From Cymbidium sinense (lineage: Eukaryota; Streptophyta; Magnoliopsida; Asparagales; Orchidaceae), in contig CM038232.1 of NCBI GenBank assembly GCA_021442155.1, positions 61,225,436 through 61,289,435 of the forward strand: DNA of 64,000 bases. The letters run 5' to 3'. The notes below the pieces were generated by a model, which saw only the letters and a list, made by a program, of their open reading frames with translations, did not search any database and was not told the DNA's origin. Shown piece after piece: positions 1 to 12,625 of the stretch. Each line of letters starts with the position of its first letter. Positions within the stretch are counted from its first letter, which is position 1. The position numbers were made by a program, and so were the translations under genes.

Positions 1-300
1 TAAGTAATTCTTCGCTTGGGAGGAAAGCACAAAAGAAGAGTAAATGAAATTCAAAAGGAAATTTTTATTACTAAAAGTCAAGTGCTTAGCTTACAAGAGT
101 CTCCCTATTTACAGCATGGAGAATGAGAGTTCAAAATGTATAAACCTACCATCTACTATTATTAAACCTACTACCATCATAATATCACCCACCATCATCA
201 CTAAACCAACCATCATTATTATACCTATCACATTTGTCATAACTATCATCATGAAATCAATATATGGGTCATAACATAAGAATGTTCTAGTATATATAAG
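1..300 (-). mobile_element. possible LTR fragment (Ty1/copia-like), minus strand
   Basis: Read on the minus strand, this end carries a TATA-like CTGTAAATAGGGAGACTC followed by TTGTAAGCTAAGCAC, then a run typical of the R/U5 part of small plant LTRs, with AATAAAAATTTCC about 30 bases further on. The element runs off the left edge of the window, so neither a partner LTR nor a TSD can be seen. The assignment rests on composition and the TATA-like motif only; it could be another repeat. Confidence 0.3.
146..256. repeat. degenerate CCATCAT/ACCATC low-complexity tract
   Basis: A run of imperfect CCATCA, ACTATTATT and ACCATCATC units. It creates short open frames on both strands that encode only I/M/T-rich or V/M/G-rich low-complexity peptides. 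It is simple sequence, not a gene. Confidence 0.6.
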
Positions 301-375
301 CTTAAAATATAACAATATAAGATAAATGATAAGCGAAAAATTTTAGTGAAGTTAGTATGTATTTTTAAGTCAAAA

Positions 376-415
376 TAATATTATATTATATTATATTATA
401 TTTTTATAATTTTAA
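376..415. repeat. TTATA microsatellite
   Basis: Repeated ATATT/TATAT pentamers, followed by T-rich sequence. Nothing else is visible around it. Confidence 0.6.
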
Positions 416-944
416 GTATTTATGACAAGAAATCTTTTATTAAAGAAAGAAAAAAAATGTAAAATAAAATATAGCCTAAACACTACATTTGCAGTGCCTG
501 AGAGCTACTATAATTTTTTTTTGTAAAAATAGAAAAGTCAATGCTAGAATGCCAAATTTGCAACAGTCATAGTGTAGAAGCACTAAAACTAGAGATTTGA
601 AGCCAAAAAGTAAACAAAACAAAACCAAAGTCCTACAAACTAGAGCCGAGGTACTACAACATAGTATATTCAATATTAAAGCAGTTTCAAGCAAACTTAG
701 AGAGTTTTAAGTGTAATTTGGGGAGCTATTTGAAAGGACATGATAGATAATTTGAAAGGGTATATTATTTTGTGATTTTGGCAAGTGTGAATTTCATTTA
801 GTTTGTGAGTGTGCAAGTATTTTTTGTGTGTGAGTGTTAATGTGTATCTATGTATATACTTGAAGGAAGTGGAGATCCATCAGAGGAGGGTGAATATAGG
901 AATGCAAGGGATAAAAGTACGAGTATAAATGAGTTGATCCAAGC
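416..944. other. unassigned AT-rich DNA, no gene seen
   Basis: There is no domain-bearing reading frame. A 72-codon minus frame at 476-694 is hydrophobic and Cys-rich without a recognisable motif, and looks like chance. A GT-rich stretch (780-850, TGTGAGTGTGCAAG-like) is the only texture I notice. Confidence 0.4.
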
Positions 945-1335
945 TTAAGTCACCCTAAACTTAAGCCTAAGCTTGGTTAATTAATCAAGCTTGAGCTAAA
1001 GCTTAAGCCTTTAATTTACAAGTTCGAGTTGGCACACAAGCCGACTTATCTAGTACAAAAGAGAAAAAATAATTTAGATTCAAGTTATATTATGATAAAA
1101 TTGATAAAAAAATACTTGATATAAGAGAATGAAATATAATTCTTAAATATTATTAATAATTTCATATTTAAACTATTAAATTTATTATATTTTAAGTATA
1201 TTTTATATTTATATTTTTTAAATGAGCTAGCTCGCAAGCTAATAAGTCAAGTTGGGCTTGCTTGAGCTTGGCTTGTTAGCTCATCGAGCTCAGCTCACAT
1301 GCAATTTATGAAGCTGAGTTTGAGCCAGTTTGACT
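945..1335. repeat. AAGCTTGAGC-rich inverted-repeat sequence, MITE-like
   Basis: The two ends are rich in AAGCTTGAGC/GAGCTTGGC words in opposite sense: CCAAGCTTAAG and AAGCTTGAGCTAAAGC at 953-1005, GCTTGAGCTTGGCTTG and CGAGCTCAGCTC at 1258-1295. An AT-rich, featureless middle separates them. Such AGCTCGAG-rich palindromic sequences are common in small plant DNA transposons. I cannot define exact terminal repeats or a TSD, so the family is not named. Confidence 0.4.
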
Positions 1336-1505
1336 CACACCGTTAAGTAAAAGTTAGGAACTAAAGTTGTACATTCCGAATCTTTTACTCTTTATTCTTG
1401 ATTTATCTTGTAATATCATTTTCAACATTTGTGGATGATGTAATCATTCTCTCTTTCCCTAATGAGTAACTAAGTGTGTCATTCTTTGTATTTATTGTAA
1501 CTTTT

Positions 1506-1735
1506 ATTATTTACTATGGATAATGTATTGTAAAGTTTAAAGTAAATATATTGTGTTCTGAATTCTTATATTATTTTGCTTTTTTCAATGCTTAATTTAA
1601 TTGTAATTTGTCTAATTATTAACTTCTTATTATTATTATGGATAATGTATTGTAAAGCTTAAAATAAATATTTTGTGTCTTGAATTCTTATAATATTTTT
1701 TTTCTTAATGCTTAATTTAGTTATAATAAGTCCAA
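1506..1735. repeat. two-copy tandem repeat, period about 120 bp
   Basis: The segment near 1518 (ATGGATAATGTATTGTAAAG, then AATTCTTATA and AATGCTTAATTTA) returns near 1638 in the same order with the same spacing and about 85-90% identity by eye. The units are AT-rich and noncoding. Confidence 0.75.
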
Positions 1736-2689
1736 TCTATCCAATTATAAACATAAAATCAAATGTGATCTAAAAATATCATAAGAGTCATAGCGAAATA
1801 AATAGGAAAAAATAAATAAATAATTTGTAAGTATACATATGCATATGATATTTAGGAGATTTACAATCATATAGAGAGATGATAATAAGTTAATCATTTA
1901 GTTTCATTGGCATTGTAATATATTTAATTAAATTGAAATGATTAGATCTTATTGATCTCGGCAAAGATGGGAAGATAAAATTGCTTCTGATTAATAACTA
2001 TATAAAATAACTTTTTAAATATAAAATTCATAGAAAAAAATCAAGGAATAATAAATTTAGAGTATATTATTTATAATTAAATAAAAATCTTATTAAAAAC
2101 ATAGATTTTCTAATTTTTAGCTAATTTAAGTTTTTTGAATTTTCTTAGTAAGATTTTCAAATAGATCCTCCTAAAAATGATACTCCACTCATCATTATAT
2201 TATTTGAACGATATATGCACTTATGTATACTATTTTTCCTAGTCAATAAAAGATATAAAAGCTCAATAACACCTGAAAGGCTCACAATATATTGAATACA
2301 TAAGTTTAAATTTTATGGCAATGATGTCGACAATGGTGATGATGATGTTTTACATCAGTACTCCCTAGCTATGAAAAATTATCATCTAAAGAATGAAAAT
2401 CCAAATAGTCTTATAATAGTTGTGAGCTTAACTATGTAACTCATTGAAAGTAAATCATTAATCTTCAAATAGAGAAAGATCTTTTCAATGAACTAGAGAC
2501 CTTTGAATGCCTCCATCAGATGTAATGATAATATGATCGTTTAAATTTTGTTATGGGAAACATGATCTTAAAGGATGAGATGGTACAAAAACTGATGAAG
2601 AAGTGTACTATTTGTAGAGAAAATAATAATATCTGAGGCTTGCCCATTGCACAACATTTAATATAACACATAAAATACTAGAAAAATTC
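1736..2689. other. AT-rich DNA beyond the chromovirus integrase, no intact gene
   Basis: This lies downstream (minus sense) of the integrase remains and so may be the end of the chromovirus pol gene and its 3' untranslated region. The minus-strand codons near 2650-2700 still faintly resemble the usual C-terminal continuation (an NDNA-like string). Past that point I recognise no chromodomain and no clear 3' LTR. Confidence 0.35.
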
Positions 2690-3450
2690 TAACATCCATT
2701 AGAAGATATATTTTTAAGCATTATCATTTAGCTTCCTTAAAATTTATATCGATTAGATCTCTTGAGGGTTAGTTAAGAGTTCTAGTTAGAAATTTTTAGG
2801 CCTAATTTTAACTAGAACCAAATTATCCTAATTAAATTTTGCATATCATTTATGTGTATCAATTTTAGCTTTATATTTAACATAACTTAAAATTAACTTT
2901 TATTTAATTTCTCAATAAAAATCATACATACTTTGTGCAGATGAAAATACAAATGCACTAAACCTATATGCTATAAGTAGATCAATGAGATCAACTTTTT
3001 TTTATCTAATTATAATAAGAAAAAGGCTTATTTCAATTGACATGTTAATAAAACTATTATAAGCAAACTCTAGTAGAAAGATTTAGGTCCCAACTAGTAG
3101 TGTGATATGTCACTAAGCAATTGACTAAGTCTCCTAAGCTTCTATTTTTGTAAAATAACTTGTAAACCATACATCATAATCAAACACAATTATTTCACAA
3201 AGCACCTGCAAATGAACTATCTATGTAAGATGATAAACATAATATATGATTCATTTAATATTTTGTAGCATGGAATGAACTGTGACAATTTAGGGAAATG
3301 ATTTACAACTATGAGGATAAAGTCAAGGTGTTGTATAATGTGGAGCAATGTTAAGATAAAGTCCATACTAAGATCTTCTTATAATTTATGGGAGATTGAA
3401 AGTGAGATGTATAGGCTAACATTATATTTACCGCTTTCTTACTTGACAGG
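2690..3450 (-). pseudogene. Ty3/gypsy chromovirus integrase core and C-terminal part, broken
   Basis: This is the distal half of a retrotransposon integrase, the enzyme that inserts cDNA into chromosomes. Reading the minus strand from 3450, frames interrupted by stops and shifts give CQVRK, EDLSMDFILTL (first catalytic Asp region), VVNHFPKLSQFIPC (usual VVDRFSKMAHFIPC), then FDYDVWFTSYF (usual SDRDxKFTSxFW, second Asp), and a C-terminal KYKAKIDTHK-like string. These are established chromovirus integrase signatures. Stops and frameshifts throughout show a dead copy. The upstream half, including the first Cys of the zinc finger, lies across LTR F at 54867-54990. The exact clade is not assigned. 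Confidence 0.72.
3446..3450. repeat. candidate TSD of LTR F, left copy
   Basis: ACAGG here against ATACG at 54867-54871: 3 of 5 bases agree. This is weak alone, but the integrase frame resumes exactly across the two sites (CHT before the LTR, CQV after), which supports this insertion point. Confidence 0.5.
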
Positions 3451-4664
3451 TGTAGTGCTTGAATTTGGAGTCGTAGGGACATCACATAAATCTTAGGAGA
3501 TATTTATTGAGATGATCAAATACAACATCAATGAGTGATATACTACCTCGAAAGGTGAACATATCACTCTATGATGGACTCAATCACCTAATAAGGAGTC
3601 TTAAAGGCTAATGAGTCTACATGTACCAAAGAATTTTCCCTACCTTATATGGATAAATTAAAGTAGGGTTTATTTTAAATTAGTTCTAAAGCTCCCTATA
3701 AGGGCAATCCCCCATAGTTAAATATATCATAAAAAATGGAGATTTTTTAAGAATACTCTCCATTAAAATAGTCAATAATTATCTCTAAAGATTTTAATGT
3801 TTGATATGAAAGGATAAGTGCTCATTGGTATACCAAATGGGAGAGCTCAAGTAAGAAGAGTTCTTAATGAAATTCGAAGGATAATAAGTAGGAAACACTC
3901 ATGATACTAGAAAACCTAATGAGTACGTCAATTTATCCTATAATGAGGCTTTATAGTTTTGAAGTAAAAAATTATGATTATTTAAGTTAATATTTCATTA
4001 TGACGTTAAGACTTAGATTCCAACAACACACGATTATGAGAATGCCCAAGAGCTGAGGATTTATACCCCTAGCAAAAAGAAATAGACTACTTCTAAACCT
4101 ATATTTAATGGTGTTCCAGCATAAGTTAAGAAATCGACCTAAATCTACTCAACAAGATGGGATATGTTGATTCAATTCTACTAGAGACAATAAGCCAATC
4201 CTAACTCTTCTAGACTTACAACCGCTCGAAGTAACTGCCAACTAACACCTCATACGATTCAAAATCATATGGACTAGTCTTATGTAAATGCAAGATGACT
4301 AGTCTATTATTTTTTAGAAATGAATCTAGAATCCTAAACGCACTCCCTAAGAGACTAAATCATGATTGGTCTGAAAATTATGTCTTAGACTAATGCAATA
4401 AAATTTATGAATTTTTATTTAATTTGGACTTAGCATTTTTAACTTAAGGCTTGAGAGGGTTCATGCTTCCAAGCATGATGAAATAATTTTATTGGCTAAA
4501 TCAGAGATAAGATGTGTTCTCTACTATAAGAGAATTGCTCTAATAGGTCAAGCCATGTTTTTTATCATGCAAGAGTGGAGACCCTCTATTTGCAAGAAAT
4601 GAGATAGTATGAATACACGATCTTATAACATACAATAATCAAGCTATTAAAATTTTAATTGGTG
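3451..4664 (-). mobile_element. LTR F, 3' terminal segment (minus strand)
   Basis: First segment of the oldest giant LTR. It begins with TGTAGTG, the complement of the family's CACCACA end, followed by the complement of the conserved terminal block (CATCACATAAATCTTAGGAG, then the tetraplet around TAAAGTAGGG near 3665, GGGCAATCCCCCATAGTTAA). It stops where LTR A begins at 4665. Comparison with LTR E shows that about 0.7 kb of F on the far side of LTR A is missing. Confidence 0.8.
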
Positions 4665-5029
4665 TGTTGACCTCACTTTTGGAATGAGAATTATCATTTC
4701 TCATCTTAGACTTAGGAACCTTCTAGACACTTGGTTCCTTAATGCTAAGACACTTCTAGTGACTAAGGAAATACTAAACTTAAGCTTAGAGACTTAGATA
4801 ACATAACTCTAAGCCAAAAAGTTTGCATTATGACAAATAGGTTCTACCTATCCTATGGCCTAAACCAAAGCTCATACCTATTCACTCATTCAAATCTAAG
4901 CTCATGTAAATGAAACATAACCAACCTCAAACCTATTCAATTAATCATAATTGAATTTGATTTTAAATCTAAGCTCCAAGCCAAATTAACATCAATCTTA
5001 ACACAAGTTAGCCCATTTGACCTAATGAG

Positions 5030-5900
5030 CTCAAATGAGCCAAAACCAAATTGAGCCCAAATTAGTTACGATCAAAACCACTAATCAACTCTAAATCCAT
5101 CATTGAACCCCTCTCAACACTTAATTGACACCAGCTCAACCTAATTCAACTCAATCAACCCAATTGGTTCACTTGACCCAATGAAACCTAAATGACCAAT
5201 TTCATTCAAATTCCAATCCAACCTAAATTGGATTAAATCAACTAATCCAATCCCATCCATAATGATTGTTGATCATCTTTGATTACCCAATTGCAATCTA
5301 TTGGGTCAAGTCAGGCCAATTTGATCACTTAATCCAAGTTGACCCAATTGACCTAATGGGCTAAATTGGACAAAATCTCATTTCAATCCAAAATGATTGC
5401 AACCAATGCCTCTAATCAATCATAAATTGATTGTTGAACACCCTACAATCATAAATTGAGGCCAATTTGACTAAGCCAACCCAATTGACCTACTTAGCCC
5501 AAATTAACCTAAAAGATCCAATTGAACCAAATCATTCCCTAATCCAAATCAATTCAAACCAACACTACAATCATTCACAAATTATCAATTGAACATAAAC
5601 CTAACTCATGCACAAGTCAATTTGGTCAATTTGGTCAATTTGATCAAATTGATCAACATGACCCATTTGACCTAAATTGAACCATATAAGCCAAATTCAA
5701 ATCCAACCCAAATTGAAACAAACCAATGGTACTCACGCATTTCAAATGACCAAGTGGACTTACCCAAGCCATCACTTTGGCTCAATTTAGTCAATTTGGT
5801 CAACTTAACCCAATTGAATCCATTTGACCCATATGAGTTAAATTGAGCAAAACTCAACCAAACTAAGTCCAAACCCAACCAAAATTGGGATGACTCATCC
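5030..5900 (+). repeat. TTGACC/GGTCAA-rich zone of LTR A
   Basis: A degenerate, asymmetric tract of CCAATTTGACC, TTGGTCAA and AACCAAATTG words. The same zone occupies the same relative place in all the other giant LTRs. It is noncoding; short frames in it are W/G/L-rich chance translations. Confidence 0.7.
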
Positions 5901-8562
5901 TTGGGTCACCATGGGCCTGCCCAAGTGGGCCCAACCCATGGTAAACCTAGTTTGGGTCAAACCCACATTGAACCAAGCCCTCCAAATGGGACAAAATCAT
6001 CATATGGATGGGTTCTCCAACTCCCCACCCCATGACAACCACCTTTGGCTCTTCATGAACAAGAGGACCACTGACCCAAACCTAACCCAAGGCTGTTGGA
6101 TTCAACCTTTGTCCATGAGAGGGTGAGTTCACCCATGGCAACCCATTGATCCACCTAAAGGAGGCTGTACACCCCATGCCAGACTATTACACTCCCTCAA
6201 CTTCTCACCCTCAACCATCTCAGCAGTCCCTTGCCACCTCCGACCACCTACTCCAACCGAACGGTTGCCAAAGGCTAAACCAATCTGCTTGGTTCAGTTG
6301 GGGAGGATAGCATACTCCTTCCCATGTGGATTCAAACTCAAAACACACCTTCCTCAAAGCATTCCACATAGTTCAATACCCTTTCTCGAGCTCTTCGTGC
6401 GCTCCACGTCAGTGAGACCAGCCCCTGATCGAACCTGAGAGCTCCGTCCGTCCAAGCTTCCAAAATCTCCACCAAACCCAAATTAACTCTTCCCACACCT
6501 TCACCTCACTCCAACGAACCAAAATGAATAATTTTTCTAGCGATTCGAGCACCAGAAGATGTTTGTAGACCAACTCCGATAAGTTTTACGGAGGCATTTG
6601 GTCCACGGAGCAATCGACAAGAGGTAGCTCGTGATCTTCTCAACAAGGCTTCGTCTCTTCAAGATGAAACTACCTATATCGACGGACCGCCAGTCTATAG
6701 CTCTGGCAAGATAAAAATCCTGCAACTGTAATTCCCCCTAGGTGTTGGTCTTTTTTGAAGTGAAATGCGATTTCATGTGATTTCCACCGTAGGATCATCT
6801 TATATCTCTTCCCTAGTCATTTTGGAGTCGATTTCGCCATCGAATGAGCTATAGTGAGCTCAGATTGAGTGGCGGAGGGTGGACGATGTCCGTCTTTCAG
6901 CGCTCATGGGATGATGAATCACCAATCATCCATTTCACGTGATTAGAATGGACGGTTGTGATTAATCATAATAGAAATCCTTATTTAATCTTTTTGAAAT
7001 CATGAGATTAATCTTGGTTGTCCAATCCGAGATCGTACGGCTAGGACAAATCGCATCCCCCGCCGCTAGGTCAGTTTTTGCGTCAGACGATTTAAATAAC
7101 CAATACTGTGATGCCACATGGAAAGCGATGTCGCGTCAGCATCCGCTTGGCGCCGACGGTTTAAAAGGATAATTAGGCTTTAAAAATATAATTAAATGGC
7201 CAAAACTTTAAAAAAATTATAATTAATTTTAGAAAAATCTAAAAAAATATAAAGAAACCAATTTTGAAAAGGTTAGATAGAAAAGAATTTAAGAAAAATA
7301 AAATATCTGATTTATGTTTAGTGAATAGTGCTTAATTAAGATTTGAAGCTTAAGCTAATTACCTTAATTAAGGCTTAATTACTTGACTAATTAATTCAAA
7401 TTTGGTGAGATGATTCCATGGGATGTCCTCTACCATTCATAATTTTCTTAGAATTATTGGTCATGTAATTTAAAGAATGTAAAATTTCAATCCTAATTAT
7501 CCTCATTAATTAATTTAATATTTATTAAAATTGTTAAATAGTGAAAATTGAAATAATTCATGATAATTAATCACTGTGAATAGTGGAATAGTTAGGAGAA
7601 ATAATTAGTGCCTCTTTCCTAATTATTTTTATAAATATATTTCCTTAGGAGGGTTAATTAACACATATAGTAATTAGGAATTAATTAGGAAAAAATAATG
7701 ATAAGATATAAATCAAACTAAATTAATGATTGGTTCAGATAATTAAAATATAATTTATTAGTTTTTCTTTATGTGTTTAATAACATGAGGTTATTAAGGA
7801 AATCACAGTTGACTCATTAGTGTGGAAAAATCATAAAAGTACTTAACTTAGATTCTTTTCTTCTTTAATCTAATTAACTTTTAAGCATGAGCCTAATTAC
7901 ATTAGATTTCTTTAGGTGCATTGCAAATTTTAATTTCCTAAAAGCATATCATTGGAGGTTCATGATTAAGTAATTAAATAAATTAAAGAAGCTTTGGGAA
8001 AAGTAATCAAATCAAAGTGCTCACTGGTTTAAACTTAATCGAGTCATAAAAATCTATTTAATTGCCTTCCTTAAATATATTAAATCACCAACATGGGATG
8101 GGGTAATTACTAAGTATTATTTCTCCTCTTTAGGTCTTAATAATTCAAACACCAAAATAAAATTTCATAAGAATTTTGGTTAGTCTTAAGGAATATTTAT
8201 TTGGCTTGATTGTCCTTAGGACTTATTATAATTAAATATGTTATGTGCAATGTTTAATAACCTCTTTTCAAGCATCATAAATGTGCATGCCATTTATGTC
8301 ATATATTCATGTTTTCAAAAGAATAAAAAGAACATGATTACATCTAAGTTGCATGTGTTGTATAACTATTATTATAAGGTGTGACTATTATCACTAACAA
8401 ATCCTAAATTATTTTCAAAACTATAAGCTAATGATATAAATTTTAGATTAATATTGGTTATAAATGTTCAATAAAATTTACATTTACTTATAACTTAAAC
8501 ATGGTAAATGGTTATTTTATTTTCATGATTCATGTGTATGTTTACATATGTTTGGATTAGTA

Positions 8563-8900
8563 AGTATATAGTCTGGACATTCAGAACACGAGACTTTAAG
8601 TAGCCCCAAGGAGGTCTTAGATAATCTCACTTCTCTGGTTTAATAATGACATGTACTTGCTTAATTTCATTCATGTGTATGCATGTGATAGAATTTAGGA
8701 TAAAACTTTATTTTACATGAATAAAGGATTTGTTATTATATAATCTTTGCATAATTTTCATTCCTATGCTTGTGTATATGTTTACATGTATTTAAGTTAG
8801 CAAGTATATAGTCTGGACATTCCGAGAATATGAAGTTTTAAGTAGCCCCAAGGAGGTCATAGATAATCTCACTTCCCAGGTTTAACATTAGCACGTACTT
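8563..8900 (+). repeat. two tandem AGTCTGGACAT modules in LTR A
   Basis: Two units about 240 bp apart, each with TATAGTCTGGACATTC, then ACTTTAAGTAGCCCCAAGG, AGGTCxTAGATAATCTCACTTC and a GxACxTACTT end. The core of about 95 bp is better conserved than the spacer, which contains ATGTGTATGTTTACAT-like words. Confidence 0.8.
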
Positions 8901-9004
8901 ACTTAAATCTCTAATACATGTGTATATATGATTAACTAAGGGATGAAATCTTTCTTTCTTACCAAAATACTTGCATTAATGATCATTCAAATGTGCCAAA
9001 AATG

Positions 9005-9028
9005 CATATATATATATATATATATATT
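9005..9028. repeat. (TA)n microsatellite in LTR A
   Basis: About 12 TA dinucleotides. LTR C has one at the equivalent place (29235-29262), so it is an ancestral subfamily I feature. Confidence 0.85.
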
Positions 9029-11564
9029 GCATGTATAAATATGTGTAGTAATTCAAATACCATGAATGATTAAAATGAAGAAATGTGTATGCTATTGATG
9101 ATGGAAAGAAGTGGTGGAATATTATCTATATAATGGTGATTCAGTTTTATTAATCCTGAGACGCCTTTCATGTTTAAATAAGATTCCTTAAGACTAACTC
9201 TAACCTCGGTTTAATAAAAAAATAATAAATGATTCACTAAATAAACAAAAGTCAAAATAATATATCTTTAAAAAATAACTTAGGATATGAATGAAGGGGG
9301 TCAACCTCCCCTTTCTTCTATTCATAATAATTAGATTGTCAAGTAAGCATCAAATGAAACAAAACAAAAATGTAAAGTAAAATTAATCAATTCATTCAAA
9401 GATTTGAAGTGGAACCTCCCCTAACATTTAACTTAAATAATTTTGAACTTTAGATAATTATACTTCTAAAGCCTAACTAAGACATACCACACTAAACCTT
9501 AGCACACACATTAGAATACTAAGTCACCAATTCTAGCCTTTAGGTTAAGCTGGTGTAGGTTATGGTTTTGTTTTATTTTATGATATAATATTTTAGACTA
9601 TATGTTAGGACTATTTATGTGTAGACTAGATGTTAAGTCATTAATAACCTAATGATATTTTCTGCATGGGATTATACTAAAAGGGTCGGTGTAATAATAA
9701 GTAAATATAAATGTCCTTGCTTGCAAGTTGCTTATTCCCCTAAGCATAATCCAGTTATGACAAGTGAGCTTGGTGACCCAAGTGTAGGATGCTAAGTCCA
9801 AAAAATGAAGTATAATTGCTTGGCTTGTATATTTGTTTAGCTAACATCTATTTTGCAGGTGTAATCAGATCTCATTTTTCATAAATATGTAATTTTGTAA
9901 TAGGATTAGGATTAGTGCTATGGGATTTAGGATGAGTAGTGGCTAGAAGGCAAAGACCTAGGAAGTCTTGTGAAGCTTGGAGCTAAACCAATCCAAAAGA
10001 AGAAGAAAGAAAGAATGATAAGAGCTTGAAGACCCTCATTGCATTCATTATAATTGTAATATTATATTATAACATGGGTTGTATAAAGGTAGAACTCGAC
10101 TACCTTTTCTTTTCTTTTTCGGGGTGTACGGTAGTACCCAACCACATCGGCCTCTTATTCTTTTACGAGATTCATATGTTTGATTATTGTGTTTAGTTTG
10201 TGCAATATAAATGTTATGCTTTTCATGTTTCTTAAATTATGATGATTTGATGAGTGGCCTGAATGTAATAGGTTCTTTAGGAAAAAAATTAAAATTTCTA
10301 TCCTCATTAAATAACTCATAACTAACTTTTAATACAACTCACAACATCACCTTAAAGCCTAGGATTATAATCAAGATAATTAAAAGATTTAATAACCCCT
10401 TAGTTAGATGTTGTATATTATCACACCATGCATATCATCTTATGTCACTCTTGAATAGGGAGGGTCTCCATTCTTGCATGATAAGAGATATGTTGACCTT
10501 TGAGGGCGATCCCTCGTAGTGGACACCTCATCTCACTAATTTATCCCACAACTTTATTTCATCATGCATATAGGCATAATTATCCCAAGCCTTAGTCCAA
10601 AATGAATGTGTCAAAATGGTGTAAAAGATTATAATTTTTGCATTAGTCTAAGTCATGTATTCATACCAATCATGATCTAGCCTCTTAGGGAGTGAGTTTG
10701 CGAATCTAGCTTCCTTTCTAATTAAATAACAGGCTAGCAATCTTGCATCTACATAAGACCGGCCTACATGATTTTAAAGTGTAGGAGGTGTTAGTTGGCA
10801 GCCATTCTAGGCAGTTATAAGCCCAAAAGAGTAGGGATGGGGCTATCCTCTCTTATGGAGGTAAACTATTATGTCTTATTTTTTTATTAGACTTAGGTCA
10901 TACTTTTAGCTTGTGCTAAAGCATCTTAGATTTAGGTTCCGCTACTTATTTCCTTCAGGCAGGTCCTCACCTCTTAGGCATTTGCATAATCTTATGTTCA
11001 TGGATTATAAGCCCTAGCATTCTAATAAGATTCAAACTAAAAAAAAAGTAAATTCTCTCTTTCAAATATGTAAAGCCTCACTATAGGGTAGACTGTAGCA
11101 CTCAATAAGATTCCTAGTATCATGGGTGCTCCCTACTTATCCTCCTTTGGAATCTGTAAATAAGTCTTCTTATTTGAACTCTCACATTTGATTTTCATAA
11201 ATACCTAATCTTTTGATAGTCTAACTTTGAAATCTTTGGAGATACTTATTGACTACTTTAATCGAGAGTGTTATTAGAAGATTTCCCATTTCTTAGATGT
11301 GATTAACTATGGAAGCTTCATTTCATAGGGAACTAAAGAACCCTGCATAAAATAACCTGCTTTATTTCTCCATGTAAAGTTGGGGAAAGATCTCTAGTAT
11401 ATACATAGACCCATCTCTCTTAGGAGTCCTTAATAGGTAATTAGGCCTATTATAGGGTGATGTCTGCATCTCCTAAGATGATACATCATAACATGCCGAT
11501 CATTTCAATAAGCACCTCCTAAGATCTGTGTGGTGTCCCTACAGCTCCAAATTAAAATACCATA

Positions 11565-12625
11565 AATAATATTAAAAATAATGTTAGCTTAAATTCATCC
11601 TGACATCCAGTCTTCACACATACACCCTAACATTCAATCTAAAATACTACATCACATAATAAAACATTAATTCACAACAAAGCACCATTCTAACTTAACT
11701 TTAGTATTGATGACCTAGCATTATAGAATGTGTGCTTGAGTTAGTGTGGAATGACAAAACTAGGCTTTAATACTTGAATTATAGTGTGAAAATAAGTGTT
11801 TAATATTACCACTAAGGATGATTGCAATTTAAGTGATTAGTGATTTCTTAAAATGAATTTTATATTCACTTTATTTCTTTTCATTTCACTTAAATATAGA
11901 GTTTTAGAGGGTAAGAAGAGGAGTGAGAACCATCTTAAACCCTAACCTTAAATTGAACCTAAAGAAGGATTTTATACTTTTAATCATTTTAATGAAACAT
12001 TAAGAATTTTTTTATTAAGTCTTATGTTTAGGTTTGACTTAAATGTTATAAAATATGAAAATCAACTCAAAATTAATAGGTTTAAATTGTAGTTGATTTG
12101 ATAGTATTATCTTGACTTTATTTCATCACTTGTTAATATTCATTTAAAGGAATGGCTTATTTAAAGAAATGATTAGACTTAGTGTATATATGTGTTACTT
12201 AGAAATTCCACACATTGATGCATGAATAGTTTGATATATTTTATTTATTGATCTTTAATTTAGGATTTAAAGATATATGTACATATAATGCATGTATTAG
12301 TTATGTAGAAGAGACAACTTAGGAATTCATTATACACAAATACACACATTACTATATTGAATTTATATAAGTATGTGTTGTTATTAAACCAAGAAAGTGA
12401 GATAATCTAAGACCTCCTTAAGACTACTTAAAGTCTCACGCTTCTAAGATGTCTAGACTATTTACTTGTTAATTCACATACATGTGCATATGTATATAAG
12501 TATAAGAATGAATTATAAAATTTTTTAAGATATTTGAAGATTTGAAAATAATTTAACCTTACTATGTATTTCACTACAAAATTTAAGGTATGTGTTGTTG
12601 TTAAACTAGAAAAATGAGGTAATAT
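11565..12625 (-). mobile_element. LTR F, middle segment (minus strand)
   Basis: Minus-strand LTR sequence resumes after LTR A. CACCCTAACATTCAATCTAA at 11624 and the following bases match 44210-44240 of LTR E. One full complementary module lies at 12370-12470 (CTTAAGACTACTTAAAGTC, then GATGTCTAGAC). A second module starts at about 12590 and is cut at 12625 by the LINE; its other half is at 51636. Confidence 0.82.
12610..12625. repeat. LINE target-site duplication, left copy (16 bp)
   Basis: AAAAATGAGGTAATAT here and AAAAGTGAGGTAATCT at 51636-51651 agree at 14 of 16 positions. The left copy abuts the LINE's poly(A) (T-run at 12627-12635 on this strand). TSDs of this length are usual for target-primed reverse transcription. 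Confidence 0.85.

Larger units (their letters stand above)
4665..11564 (+). mobile_element. LTR A, giant solo LTR, subfamily I, 6.9 kb
   Basis: It starts TGTTGACCTCACTTTTGG and reaches the terminal block GATCTGTGTGGTGTCCCTAC, ending near TACCATA, a decayed CACCACA. Order inside: TTGACC-rich zone (5030-5900), GC-richer block (5880-7160), AATTAATT zone (7180-8100), two tandem TATAGTCTGGACAT modules (8563 and 8803), (TA)n at 9005, and GGGTTGTATAAAGGTAG at 10076. No coding sequence, PBS or internal region is present. It lies in LTR F in the opposite orientation. No TSD is visible, because the right junction coincides with a deletion in F. Confidence 0.85.

Noticed and set aside
44..315. Overlapping frames of 76 and 68 codons at the left edge
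   Set aside because: Both are low-complexity translations of a CCATCAT/TTATT repeat and have no counterpart motif.
9005..9028. (TA)n tract as a MITE insertion point or independent feature
   Set aside because: It is found at the same relative place in LTR C, so it is an inherited microsatellite of subfamily I.
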